Assembly (NCBI GenBank): GCA_017442025.1
Contig: JAFSBD010000009.1
Location: 1-22,008, forward strand
Source: Clostridia bacterium
GTDB taxonomy: Bacteria; Bacillota; Clostridia; Oscillospirales; QAKW01
DNA: 22,008 nt
Direction of reading: 5' to 3'
The position numbers and the translations under genes were made by a program. The notes beneath the pieces were generated by a model, which was given only the letters and a program-made list of their open reading frames with translations, did not search any database and was not told where the DNA came from. Position 1 is the stretch's first letter. The number at the start of each line of letters is the position of its first letter. This document shows positions 7,427 through 12,887 of this stretch, piece by piece.

Positions 7427-7975
7427 TTAAATTGCTGCGCCGAGCCATTCTTGAATGGCGTCGCGGTAACTGATCGTCAGCCATTGATCTGCAACATAGC
7501 CCGGCTCGGTAAAGGGCAACAGCTCATCCCCCAACCGAAAGCCCCCGAAATGCGCCAGCCGTTGTCCGTAAACTTCTAAATAGTTATAGTAACTCAAAAC
7601 AGCCGTGTGCTCCTCGTCGGGCAGATCTTCAGAAAATAGGCATACCCTTCTCTGTGCCTCTCTGTAATGGGGCATTCGGTTGAGCACCCACTCCTGCAAA
7701 TAACAACCGGGGTCCACGTCCAAAACCGTCGGTTTGAAGGGATCCCGAAAATGTTGCCGATTGGCTTCAAACCCACTGCCCGCCGCAAACAAAACCGCCG
7801 CCCGCACCCGCTCCGAAAAAGCATCGGTGAGAGATTCCACTTTTTCCTCGCCGATCTGCTTTTTTAAACTTTCGCAAGCGGTTTCAAATTCTGTTTTAAC
7901 ATCCGAAAAATCCGAACATTTTTCCAACAAGAGGCTATCGAGTTTTTGGATAATATTTTCTGTTGATATATTCAT
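7427..7975 (-). CDS. Unknown protein divergent from the XRE array
   Basis: This 182-aa soluble protein has no signal peptide or membrane helix and I do not recognise its family. The first 60 residues are helical and charged (NIIQKLDSLLLEKC and a second amphipathic helix). The rest is aromatic-rich, with YYNYLEVYGQRLAHFGGFRLG and a C-terminal SYRDAIQEWLG. The start at 7975 follows a GAGGGG site. A longer frame to 8044 would begin inside the promoter and is rejected. Its promoter overlaps an inverted repeat that looks like the operator of the divergent XRE gene, so it is probably the regulated partner of that gene. Confidence 0.7.
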   Translation of the reverse strand: MNISTENIIQKLDSLLLEKCSDFSDVKTEFETACESLKKQIGEEKVESLTDAFSERVRAAVLFAAGSGFEANRQHFRDPFKPTVLDVDPGCYLQEWVLNRMPHYREAQRRVCLFSEDLPDEEHTAVLSYYNYLEVYGQRLAHFGGFRLGDELLPFTEPGYVADQWLTISYRDAIQEWLGAAI

Positions 7976-8015
7976 TAAATGTGATCCCCTCAAAATTATA
8001 TTATTTCTACGAAAC

Positions 8016-8044
8016 AATATACTCAATCTTTGAGTGAAAGTCAA
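8016..8044 (-). promoter_or_regulatory. Leftward promoter overlapped by an operator
   Basis: The minus strand carries TTGACT (8039-8044), a 17-bp spacer and TATATT (8016-8021). The inverted repeat ACTCA-N5-TGAGT (8021-8035) fills most of the spacer, so a bound regulator would block polymerase directly. Confidence 0.8.
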
Positions 8045-8060
8045 TACTCATAATTTGAGT
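8021..8060. promoter_or_regulatory. Two ACTCA-N5-TGAGT operators
   Basis: Two identical inverted repeats occur: ACTCA-ATCTT-TGAGT (8021-8035) and ACTCA-TAATT-TGAGT (8046-8060). Their centres are 25 bp apart. Both lie in the divergent region between the unknown gene and the first XRE gene. The second is extended by one flanking T/A pair. Half-sites of this size and spacing are typical for small dimeric XRE repressors. Confidence 0.75.
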
Positions 8061-8102
8061 ACTATAGAATAGTTTTGTAATACTATAATGAGGTGATCAC
8101 CC

Positions 8103-8321
8103 ATGAATTACAGAACCAGACTAAGAAATATGAGAGAAGATCATGACCTGACACAAGAAAAAATAGGAGCAATTCTTAATAAAACGCAACAAGGCTATGA
8201 ACACATTGAAGCAGGAAGAGCAGAACTGAAAATTGAAGATTTAGTAAAACTTTGCCAATTCTATAATATCTCTGCTGATTATATGATTGGCCTGACAGAT
8301 GAAATGCGCTCCTTCAAGTGA
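8103..8321 (+). CDS. XRE-family regulator 1 (single HTH domain)
   Basis: This 72-aa protein is almost entirely an HTH_3/Cro-CI domain: LRNMREDHDLTQEKIG, the recognition-helix region NKTQQGYEHIEAGRAE, and the family-typical closing helix FYNISADYMIGLTD. The start is supported by GAGGTGAT 5-6 nt upstream. It is the first of four tandem XRE genes and faces the two ACTCA-N5-TGAGT operators, so it is the best candidate for the regulator that binds them. Its DNA is AT-rich relative to the surrounding genome. TATAAT at 8084-8089 is the only clear -10 element, but it lies too close to the ribosome binding site to be a confident promoter. Confidence 0.9.
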   Translation: MNYRTRLRNMREDHDLTQEKIGAILNKTQQGYEHIEAGRAELKIEDLVKLCQFYNISADYMIGLTDEMRSFK

Positions 8322-8333
8322 TTAAAAACCTAT

Positions 8334-8531
8334 ATGCGATTAAGAGAATTAAGAAAAGCCAAGCATATCTCCCAACTTAAATTGGCCATCGATCTGAATA
8401 TGAATCAAAATACCATAAGCCGTTATGAAAACAGCGAACGAGAACCCGGTATCAACGAACTGATTAAGATTGCCGATTATTTTAATGTTTCCGTTGATTA
8501 TTTGCTCGGCAGATCAGATCAATCGAGGTGA
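8334..8531 (+). CDS. XRE-family regulator 2 (single HTH domain)
   Basis: This 65-aa Cro/CI-type HTH protein includes LRELRKAKHISQLKLA, the second and third helix region MNQNTISRYENSEREPG and the closing YFNVSVDYLLGRSD. It lies 12 bp after regulator 1 and has no strong ribosome binding site. A stop codon just upstream in frame excludes a longer start, so expression probably depends on coupling to the first gene. Its stop overlaps the GAGGTGA site of the next gene. Confidence 0.88.
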   Translation: MRLRELRKAKHISQLKLAIDLNMNQNTISRYENSEREPGINELIKIADYFNVSVDYLLGRSDQSR

Positions 8532-8536
8532 TCGTT

Positions 8537-8752
8537 ATGCAATTTAAAAACCTTAGAGCAATCCGAGAAGATCGAGATATCAAACAAAAAGATGTTGCGA
8601 AATATTTAAATGTTTCCCCAAACACTTATTCTCAATATGAAACAGGTGTCATTTCCTTGACTGCAGAGATATTGATTAAACTATCAAATTATTATAATGT
8701 TAGCATTGATTATCTTCTCGACCAAACCAACAACCCCGAAAAGCAAAAATAA
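8537..8752 (+). CDS. XRE-family regulator 3 (single HTH domain)
   Basis: This 71-aa HTH protein includes LRAIREDRDIKQKDVA, the recognition region SPNTYSQYETGVIS and the closing YYNVSIDYLLDQTNNPEK. A GTG at 8528 is in frame, but ATG 8537 has the correct spacing to GAGGTG (8525-8530) and is chosen. The ribosome binding site sequence is nearly the same as that of regulator 1. The C-terminal NNPEK tail is shared with regulator 4, down to almost identical nucleotides, so these two are probably products of duplication. Confidence 0.88.
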   Translation: MQFKNLRAIREDRDIKQKDVAKYLNVSPNTYSQYETGVISLTAEILIKLSNYYNVSIDYLLDQTNNPEKQK

Positions 8753-8763
8753 AACAGATAAAC

Positions 8764-8827
8764 CTTCCTCTCGAGGAAGCGAAGCGTGACCAAGCCGTAG
8801 CGAGAAAAGGAGGACCGCTTGCAGCGG
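8764..8827. repeat. Palindromic intergenic spacer between XRE genes 3 and 4
   Basis: CTTCCT-CTCG-AGGAAG (8764-8779) and CCGC-TTGCA-GCGG (8815-8827) flank a segment containing GCGAAGCG and GTAGCGAG. The stretch is more GC-rich than the XRE genes on both sides, so it looks inserted. It is not a terminator because it lacks a T run. Confidence 0.5.
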
Positions 8828-8847
8828 ATAAGGTGGTGATGCAAAAA

Positions 8848-9072
8848 ATGAAATTAACATTTGGTGAAAAAATACGAAATTTAAGAGAAGATGCCAATCT
8901 GACGCAAGAACAGCTTGGAAAGCAGGTAAATATGACTCAAAGGAAAGTTTCTTATATTGAGCATAACCAATATGAGCCAAGCATCGAAGATATTAAAGCG
9001 TTATGCTCATTTTTCAAAGTATCTTCCGATTATCTGATTGGGCTTTCCAACAACCCCGAAAAGAAAAAATAA
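8848..9072 (+). CDS. XRE-family regulator 4 (single HTH domain)
   Basis: This 74-aa HTH protein includes FGEKIRNLREDANLTQEQLG, the recognition region MTQRKVSYIEHNQYEPS and the closing FFKVSSDYLIGLSNNPEKKK. Alternative in-frame starts exist at 8833, 8836 and 8839. The AAGGTGG site at 8830-8836 is best spaced for ATG 8848, which is chosen. The stop codon is embedded in a strong terminator, so this is the last gene of the array. The palindromic spacer upstream leaves open whether it is cotranscribed with the other three. Confidence 0.87.
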   Translation: MKLTFGEKIRNLREDANLTQEQLGKQVNMTQRKVSYIEHNQYEPSIEDIKALCSFFKVSSDYLIGLSNNPEKKK

Positions 9073-9099
9073 GCCGTGAAAATTTCACGGCTTATTTTA
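9068..9099 (+). terminator. Terminator at the end of the XRE array
   Basis: AATAAGCCGTGAA and TTCACGGCTTATT form a long stem around AATT, followed by TTTAT. The UAA stop of regulator 4 lies in the 5' arm. Confidence 0.9.
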
Positions 9100-9101
9100 T
9101 T

Positions 9102-9116
9102 TCCGCCGAAGGCGGA
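9102..9116. repeat. Small GC-rich hairpin
   Basis: TCCGCC-GAA-GGCGGA forms a perfect 6-bp stem just after the XRE terminator. It opens the gene-free stretch 9100-9369, which otherwise holds the structured region 9135-9334 and the hairpin 9335-9356. Confidence 0.5.
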
Positions 9117-9134
9117 GGGTACAGACTACTTTCA

Positions 9135-9334
9135 CCTCTGCGAACCATGAGATTGTGCAGACGCCCTTTGCGGTAACCCGAAATTTTCGGGCGGTTCGCG
9201 GTGGCGCCGCCCAAAATTTCGACCGCGGCAGCCGTTAGCGCCTCGCTTCATCTGCCAAAGGGCAGCGCTTCGGCGCCACGACCACCGACAGCCCAACGGG
9301 CAGTCGGTGAGGCGGCGGCTATTGATCGCAGAGG
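9135..9334. ncRNA. Candidate structured RNA or mobile repeat, about 200 nt, multibranch fold
   Basis: The ends pair exactly: CCTCTGCGA (9135-9143) with TCGCAGAGG (9326-9334). Inside, a 20-bp arm (9170-9226) pairs GCGGT/ACCGC, CGAAATTTT/AAAATTTCG and GGGCGG/CCGCCC with two small bulges. AGCCG/CGGCT (9230-9234/9316-9320) encloses GCGCC/GGCGC with an inner CTGCC-AAAG-GGCAG hairpin, and a hairpin (9283-9309) with CACCGAC/GTCGGTG and GCCC-AAC-GGGC. No convincing reading frame exists here. The strand is not determined and no promoter was found directly upstream on either strand. It could be a non-coding RNA, a folded intergenic repeat or a miniature mobile element. Confidence 0.5.
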
Positions 9335-9356
9335 TTGCCGGGCTTGAGCCCGGCAA
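9335..9356. repeat. GC-rich hairpin after the tRNA terminator
   Basis: TTGCCGGGC and GCCCGGCAA pair perfectly around a TTGA loop. On the minus strand it follows the tRNA terminator and is not itself followed by a T run. Confidence 0.55.
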
Positions 9357-9369
9357 GGGGGGCCAAAAC

Positions 9370-9399
9370 AAAAACACCACCCATTCGGGTGGTGTTTTT
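9370..9399 (-). terminator. Terminator of the tRNA-Glu/tRNA-Asn transcript
   Basis: CACCACCC-ATTC-GGGTGGTG flanked by A5 and T5 forms a perfect intrinsic terminator 4 bp past the encoded CCA of tRNA-Asn. Confidence 0.92.
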
Positions 9400-9403
9400 A
9401 TTT

Positions 9404-9479
9404 TGGCTCCCCCTGTTGGACTCGAACCAACGACTCTGCGGTTAACAGCCGCATGCTCTACCGACTGAGCTAAGGAGGA
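9404..9479 (-). tRNA. tRNA-Asn (anticodon GTT)
   Basis: The minus strand folds as a full cloverleaf. The acceptor TCCTCCT pairs with AGGGGGA (one G-T pair), the D-arm reads TAGCTCAGTCGGTAGAGCA, the anticodon stem TGCGG/CCGCA encloses CTGTTAA with anticodon GTT, and the T-arm is GTTGG-TTCGAGT-CCAAC. The discriminator is G and CCA is encoded. It is cotranscribed with tRNA-Glu, which lies 6 bp upstream. Confidence 0.96.
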
Positions 9480-9485
9480 ATATCC

Positions 9486-9560
9486 TGGTGACCCCTGGGA
9501 GAATCGAACTCCCGATTTCAGCGTGAGAGGCTGACGTCTTAGCCGCTTGACCAAGGGGCC
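9486..9560 (-). tRNA. tRNA-Glu (anticodon CTC)
   Basis: The minus strand starts GGCCCCTTGGTCAAGCGG, typical of bacterial tRNA-Glu. The anticodon stem TCAGC/GCTGA encloses CTCTCAC with anticodon CTC, the T-arm contains GGGAGTTCGATTCTCCC, and the 3' end has A then an encoded CCA. It is the minor GAG-reading isoacceptor; bacteria always have the TTC form and may have this one as well. It is first in a two-tRNA transcript. Confidence 0.95.
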
Positions 9561-9577
9561 TTATTTGATGCTTGATT

Positions 9578-9606
9578 ATTATACTCTGCTTTTTTTCAAA
9601 TGTCAA
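9578..9606 (-). promoter_or_regulatory. Perfect consensus promoter of the tRNA operon
   Basis: TTGACA (9601-9606), a 17-bp spacer and TATAAT (9578-9583) read leftward, placing the transcript start about 10 bp before the 5' end of tRNA-Glu. All twelve consensus bases match, as expected for a stable RNA gene. Confidence 0.93.
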
Positions 9607-9650
9607 TACATTTATGAAAAAAATCAGCTACATTTTGCATTTTTTTCAAA

Positions 9651-9687
9651 TTCGACCCTTTTTCGAGGATTTAGACGGTTTTCGACA
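9651..9687 (-). promoter_or_regulatory. 0A-like boxes upstream of the Spo0A-like gene
   Basis: TTCGACA (9681-9687) is the complement of the 0A-box core TGTCGAA. TTCGACC (9651-9657) is a one-base variant 30 bp upstream, about three helical turns. TTCGAGG at 9662-9668 is a weaker third copy. They lie 22-58 bp before the -35 of a gene encoding a Spo0A-type DNA-binding domain, which suggests autoregulation. Confidence 0.5.
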
Positions 9688-9708
9688 ATTTCAAATTTAA
9701 ATTCTCCA

Positions 9709-9737
9709 TTGAACACCTGCTTCTATTATGATATACT
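9709..9737 (+). promoter_or_regulatory. Sigma-A promoter of the Spo0A-like gene
   Basis: TTGAAC (9709-9714), a 17-bp spacer and TATACT (9732-9737) read rightward. Transcription would start near 9744, which rules out an in-frame ATG at 9728 and supports the GTG at 9776. Confidence 0.85.
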
Positions 9738-9775
9738 ATAGCCATCCTATTATTCAGCAAAGGACCTATTATCTC

Positions 9776-10537
9776 GTGGCATTCAAAGTTGTTGTTATTC
9801 AATCAGCCAAGGCAGAGGCGGAAGAAACCGCCTCTCATTTCTATGCCTACGGCTGTGATATACTGGCGGTCGGCACCACCGGGCGGGACGCGGTAGACTT
9901 AGCGCGGAAGCACCAACCGGACATTCTGATCATGGAGCCGTTTTTGCCCTATCTCAACTGCGATGAGATCGTGGCGCTTTTGAACTTAGAGAAGGACCAC
10001 ACAGCGAAGATGGTCAAAATGGTCATCAGCGATGAAAAGAACGACCGCATGGCCGATCGGTTCTTAAACAACGGCGGCGATCTTTTCCTGATGCGGCCGT
10101 TGGACTATTCCTACTGCCTTAAACGCATGGAGCAATACCATTCCATGCGCCTGCGCAGACTGAAATACCCTGCCGAAGAATCTCCGGTACGCAGTTGCAC
10201 CCGCAAGCTGCAGATGAAGATGCGGATGCCCACCACGCTCAACGGATTTTTATATGTTCAGGATGCGGTGGAGCTATGCTTTGAAAATCCCAGGATCACC
10301 AAACGAATGGTTGCCGACTTCTATCCCGCCATCGCCGCCCGCTACCGGATCAACCCGCAGTGTGTGGAGCGGAGCATGCGCGATGCTGTGGAAAAAACCT
10401 TTGAGCATGGATCCCTTTCCTATCTGCAAGAACATTTTTCCCATGTTGTGAAGGAATCCACCGGCAAACCCTATAATCGGGAATTTATCATCCAACTGAC
10501 CGCGCTGGTGCGGGAGGATCTTTCAGCAACTTTTTAA
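9776..10537 (+). CDS. Spo0A-like regulator with a degenerate receiver domain
   Basis: The 253-aa product (GTG start, AAAGGA site at 9759-9764) has the size and layout of Spo0A: a receiver fold (about 1-125), a linker, and a Spo0A C-terminal DNA-binding domain (about 150-250). The C-terminal domain reads FLYVQDAVELCF, PAIAARY and CVERSMRDAVEKTFEHG, matching the family helices that bind 0A boxes. The receiver has lost its chemistry. The acidic pair is Q9-S10, the phospho-Asp position is Glu54 (in LIMEPFLP), the conserved Thr is Ser85 and the conserved Lys is Arg107. Glu may mimic the phosphorylated state, so it may be constitutively active; this is inference. The family is certain; the role as sporulation master or paralogue is not. 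It is convergent with a broken C26 gene, overlapping by 15 bp. Confidence 0.88.
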   Translation: MAFKVVVIQSAKAEAEETASHFYAYGCDILAVGTTGRDAVDLARKHQPDILIMEPFLPYLNCDEIVALLNLEKDHTAKMVKMVISDEKNDRMADRFLNNGGDLFLMRPLDYSYCLKRMEQYHSMRLRRLKYPAEESPVRSCTRKLQMKMRMPTTLNGFLYVQDAVELCFENPRITKRMVADFYPAIAARYRINPQCVERSMRDAVEKTFEHGSLSYLQEHFSHVVKESTGKPYNREFIIQLTALVREDLSATF

Positions 10538-11132
10538 AAACAGCGCAAAGATCGCATCTCCCCGCTCCATCCGCTCGGGATGGAACTGCACGCCGATGAT
10601 CGGCAACCGCTCATGATAAAAGGCCTCCACCACCCCATCGGATGCCCAGGCGGCGGGGATCAGCCCCCGCCCTATGCGGTCCACCCCCTGATGGTGGCTG
10701 CTGTTGACGGTGAGATTGCGGCCATAGAGTTTTTTCATAAATCCTTCGGTGCGAACCCCATGAAATATCTCTTCCCCCGGTGCAAGATGGAGATGGGCGG
10801 TGGGGAGATGCTGGGTGAGGGTGCCGCCGAAGGCCACATTCAGCATCTGCATTCCGCGGCAGATGCCCAAAATGGGCTTATTGGCCTTTAAAAACGAATG
10901 AATACAGGACAGCTCCAGCCGATCCCGCATCGGCTCGATTCCATAGCTGCCCTGATTTTTTTTGCCCGAAAAGGGTAGGCTCAGGGTCGCCGCCCCCGCA
11001 GAGCACCAGCCCGTCAAAGCTTTCCACCTCCAAAACCCCTTTGGCGATTTCCGCCTGCGCGCCCTGCTGCTGCAGGGCGTGAATGTACTTCACCGGCAGC
11101 CGACTGCCGGCGGTGAGCAAAATTTTCTTCAT
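10523..11132 (-). pseudogene. Peptidase C26 (gamma-Glu-GABA hydrolase-like) with a frameshift
   Basis: Two frames together encode one class I glutamine-amidotransferase-like protein of about 200 aa. The first starts at 11132 with a GGAGG site and reads MKKILLTAGSRLP to LCGGGDPEPTLFGQKK. The second continues with SYGIEPMRDR, the nucleophile motif GICRGMQMLNVAFGG, SSHHQGVD and the histidine motif VQFHPERM. They are out of frame across a run of eight A residues (T8 on the plus strand, about 10954-10961); seven would restore one frame. The active-site Cys and His are intact but out of frame with the start. The gene may be broken, may have a sequencing error, or may be rescued by slippage on the A run. 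C26 enzymes cleave gamma-glutamyl bonds. Confidence 0.8.
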
Positions 11133-11185
11133 AGCTTCCTCCTTTTTTCTTCTTATTAAAAGGTATCGCTATGATCTGAAAAATA

Positions 11186-11815
11186 TTACTTAAATTCCTT
11201 CGGGCTCATGGAGAAAAAGACCATCCGCCCCACACTCTCGGCCATCATTTCCTCCGCCTTGATCCCTTGATTCCATTCCACATCGGCGTTCTCTTTAAGG
11301 GTTTTGATAAACCCATCGGAATCGGTATGGTCCTCTAAAGTAAAGACATAGCCGATAAAGGGCACATCTCCCTTGGAGGAGGTGAACATCACGCCCTCTT
11401 TAAAGCCCTTGATCTCCTTCTCCCCGAAGCCCTGAAGCTTACCGGGTCGCACCTCGGTTTTGGTCAGCTCAAAATCAAAAAGATCGCTTTTGAGCAGTTC
11501 CCCCGCGATGGCGGCCGCGCCCAAAGTGTTGTCCAGATTCAAAAGCTGCTTGAAATCGGAGGAAAGTTGGGCTCCAACCGTTTGGTTGGAGCCGTTGCCT
11601 GTTGCATTCTCGGTGCCGTTGCCGGTACCGTTGCCGTTGCCCATGCCGCTATTGTCGGTGCCGTTGGAACCGTTGGTGCCGTTGTTGTCCATGCTTCCGT
11701 TATCGGAAACACCGCCGTTTTCGGTAGCAGGGCCTTCCAGATTACCGCCGTCGGTGCAGGCGGTTGCCGAAAGCAGCATGATGACTGCCATCAGCCAGAT
11801 CACTACTCGTTTCAT
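11186..11815 (-). CDS. Lipoprotein with an Asn/Gly-rich linker, function unknown
   Basis: This 209-aa exported lipoprotein has a signal peptide ending in the lipobox SATAC with Cys20, then a low-complexity linker (about 24-80) made of Asn, Gly, Ser and Thr. A globular region follows (about 82-209) with SDFKQLLNLDNTLGAAAIAG and a C-terminal MVFFSMSPKEFK. No family is recognised. The start at 11815 has an AAAGGAG site; a longer frame to 11860 is rejected because it would precede that site. The stop is 53 bp before the broken C26 gene and no terminator separates them, so they may be cotranscribed. Confidence 0.75.
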   Translation of the reverse strand: MKRVVIWLMAVIMLLSATACTDGGNLEGPATENGGVSDNGSMDNNGTNGSNGTDNSGMGNGNGTGNGTENATGNGSNQTVGAQLSSDFKQLLNLDNTLGAAAIAGELLKSDLFDFELTKTEVRPGKLQGFGEKEIKGFKEGVMFTSSKGDVPFIGYVFTLEDHTDSDGFIKTLKENADVEWNQGIKAEEMMAESVGRMVFFSMSPKEFK

Positions 11816-11865
11816 ATGATTTCTCCTTTCGAGCGTTCTGCTCATTTTTATATTGCCCATAAAAT

Positions 11866-11899
11866 AAAAAATTCCACCATTTTTCAGGTGGAATTTTTT
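11866..11899 (-). terminator. Bidirectional terminator at the end of the dehydrogenase operon
   Basis: A6-TTCCACC and GGTGGAA-T6 pair over 13 bp around an 8-nt loop. It lies 8 bp past the stop codon of the last gene of the seven-gene operon and insulates the lipoprotein gene. Confidence 0.9.
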
Positions 11900-11906
11900 G
11901 CTATTT

Positions 11907-12887
11907 TTAAACTTTTAAAACGACCTTGCCCACATTCTTTCCTTGATAAAGGATCTCCTGGGCGGCCTCCGCCTCTTGGATGGGCAGGACCTGATAGATG
12001 GTGGGCTTCACTTCGCCCTTTTCCACCTTGGGCCAGACCTTTTCGACAAGTTCGGCCAAAATCTGCGCCTTGACCTGCGGAGTGCGCGACCGCAGGGTGG
12101 AGCCGATGATCCGCACGTTGCGGACATAGATGTTTTTCAGATCGATCTGGGTGAACTGACCCGCCAAAGCGGCGATCATGATCCAGCGTGCGCCGTGCTT
12201 TAAGTAATGGATACATTTGCCCATCACTTCCCCGCCCAGGCAATCGATAGCAACATCGACCGGATGCCCTGCATCCAACTCTTCCTTCAAAACAGCGGCG
12301 ATATCCTCCTCGGCGGTAACCACCACCCGATCGGCATGGAGATGCTTGATGCTATCAGCAATCTCCTTGGTCAAAACAGTGGTAATGACCCTTACCCCGA
12401 AGGCTTTCGCCATCGGGATGATCACGCTGGCCAAGCCGCTGGCACCTGCGTTCATTAAAAGGGTATCTCCTTCTTTGATGTTGCCCTCCATAAAGAGGTT
12501 GAGATAGGCGGTAGCAAAGGCCTCGGGCATAGCCGCCGCTTCGATCATGGAGCAGTTTTTCGGAACAGGCATCAGCATATCATATTTCACATTGGCATAT
12601 TCCGCATACCCGCCCCCGCCCAAAAGGGCGCAGACCTTATCGCCGACCTTCCAATCGGACTTCTCCTTCGCTTCCTCGCCGATCTCGACGATGGTACCCG
12701 CGATCTCCAGCCCCATCCATTCGGGGCACCCCTCGGGCGGGGGATAATCCCCTTCCCGTTGCATCAGGTCGGCGCGGTTCAACGCCGCCGCCTCGATCTT
12801 GATGAGGCAATCCTCTGCCCCTAAAATGGGGTCGGGAACGTTATCCCATCTTAAACTTCTGTCTTCGTTGATCAATATTGCTTTCAT
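11907..12887 (-). CDS. Quinone-oxidoreductase-like MDR dehydrogenase (PIG3-type)
   Basis: The 326-aa zinc-independent medium-chain dehydrogenase starts MKAILINEDRSLRWDNVPDP, has the N-terminal signature AAALNRADLMQREG with GLEIAGTIVEIG, and the NAD(P)-binding AGASGLASVIIPMAKAFGV. It lacks the Cys residues of zinc alcohol dehydrogenases. The N-terminal pattern LNRADLMQR and the length match the PIG3-like quinone oxidoreductase group, which reduces quinones or other enones with NADPH. Its ATG overlaps the stop of the epimerase-like gene by four bases. It is the last gene of the seven-gene operon and may reduce an unsaturated ketone intermediate, which is inference. Confidence 0.85.
   Translation of the reverse strand: MKAILINEDRSLRWDNVPDPILGAEDCLIKIEAAALNRADLMQREGDYPPPEGCPEWMGLEIAGTIVEIGEEAKEKSDWKVGDKVCALLGGGGYAEYANVKYDMLMPVPKNCSMIEAAAMPEAFATAYLNLFMEGNIKEGDTLLMNAGASGLASVIIPMAKAFGVRVITTVLTKEIADSIKHLHADRVVVTAEEDIAAVLKEELDAGHPVDVAIDCLGGEVMGKCIHYLKHGARWIMIAALAGQFTQIDLKNIYVRNVRIIGSTLRSRTPQVKAQILAELVEKVWPKVEKGEVKPTIYQVLPIQEAEAAQEILYQGKNVGKVVLKV

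Noticed and set aside
8084..8089. TATAAT as the promoter of the first XRE gene
   Set aside because: No -35 fits at 16-18 bp and the transcript would begin within the ribosome binding site, so it is not listed as a promoter.
8103..9072. Prophage remnant
   Set aside because: Apart from the XRE genes no integrase, structural or lysis gene is present in the window.
9132..9554. 140-codon minus-strand frame across the tRNA region
   Set aside because: It runs through both tRNA genes, their terminator and the structured region; it has no biological support.
12042..12048. TTCGACA, an additional 0A-like box
   Set aside because: It lies inside the coding region of the quinone-oxidoreductase-like gene and is best explained by codons.
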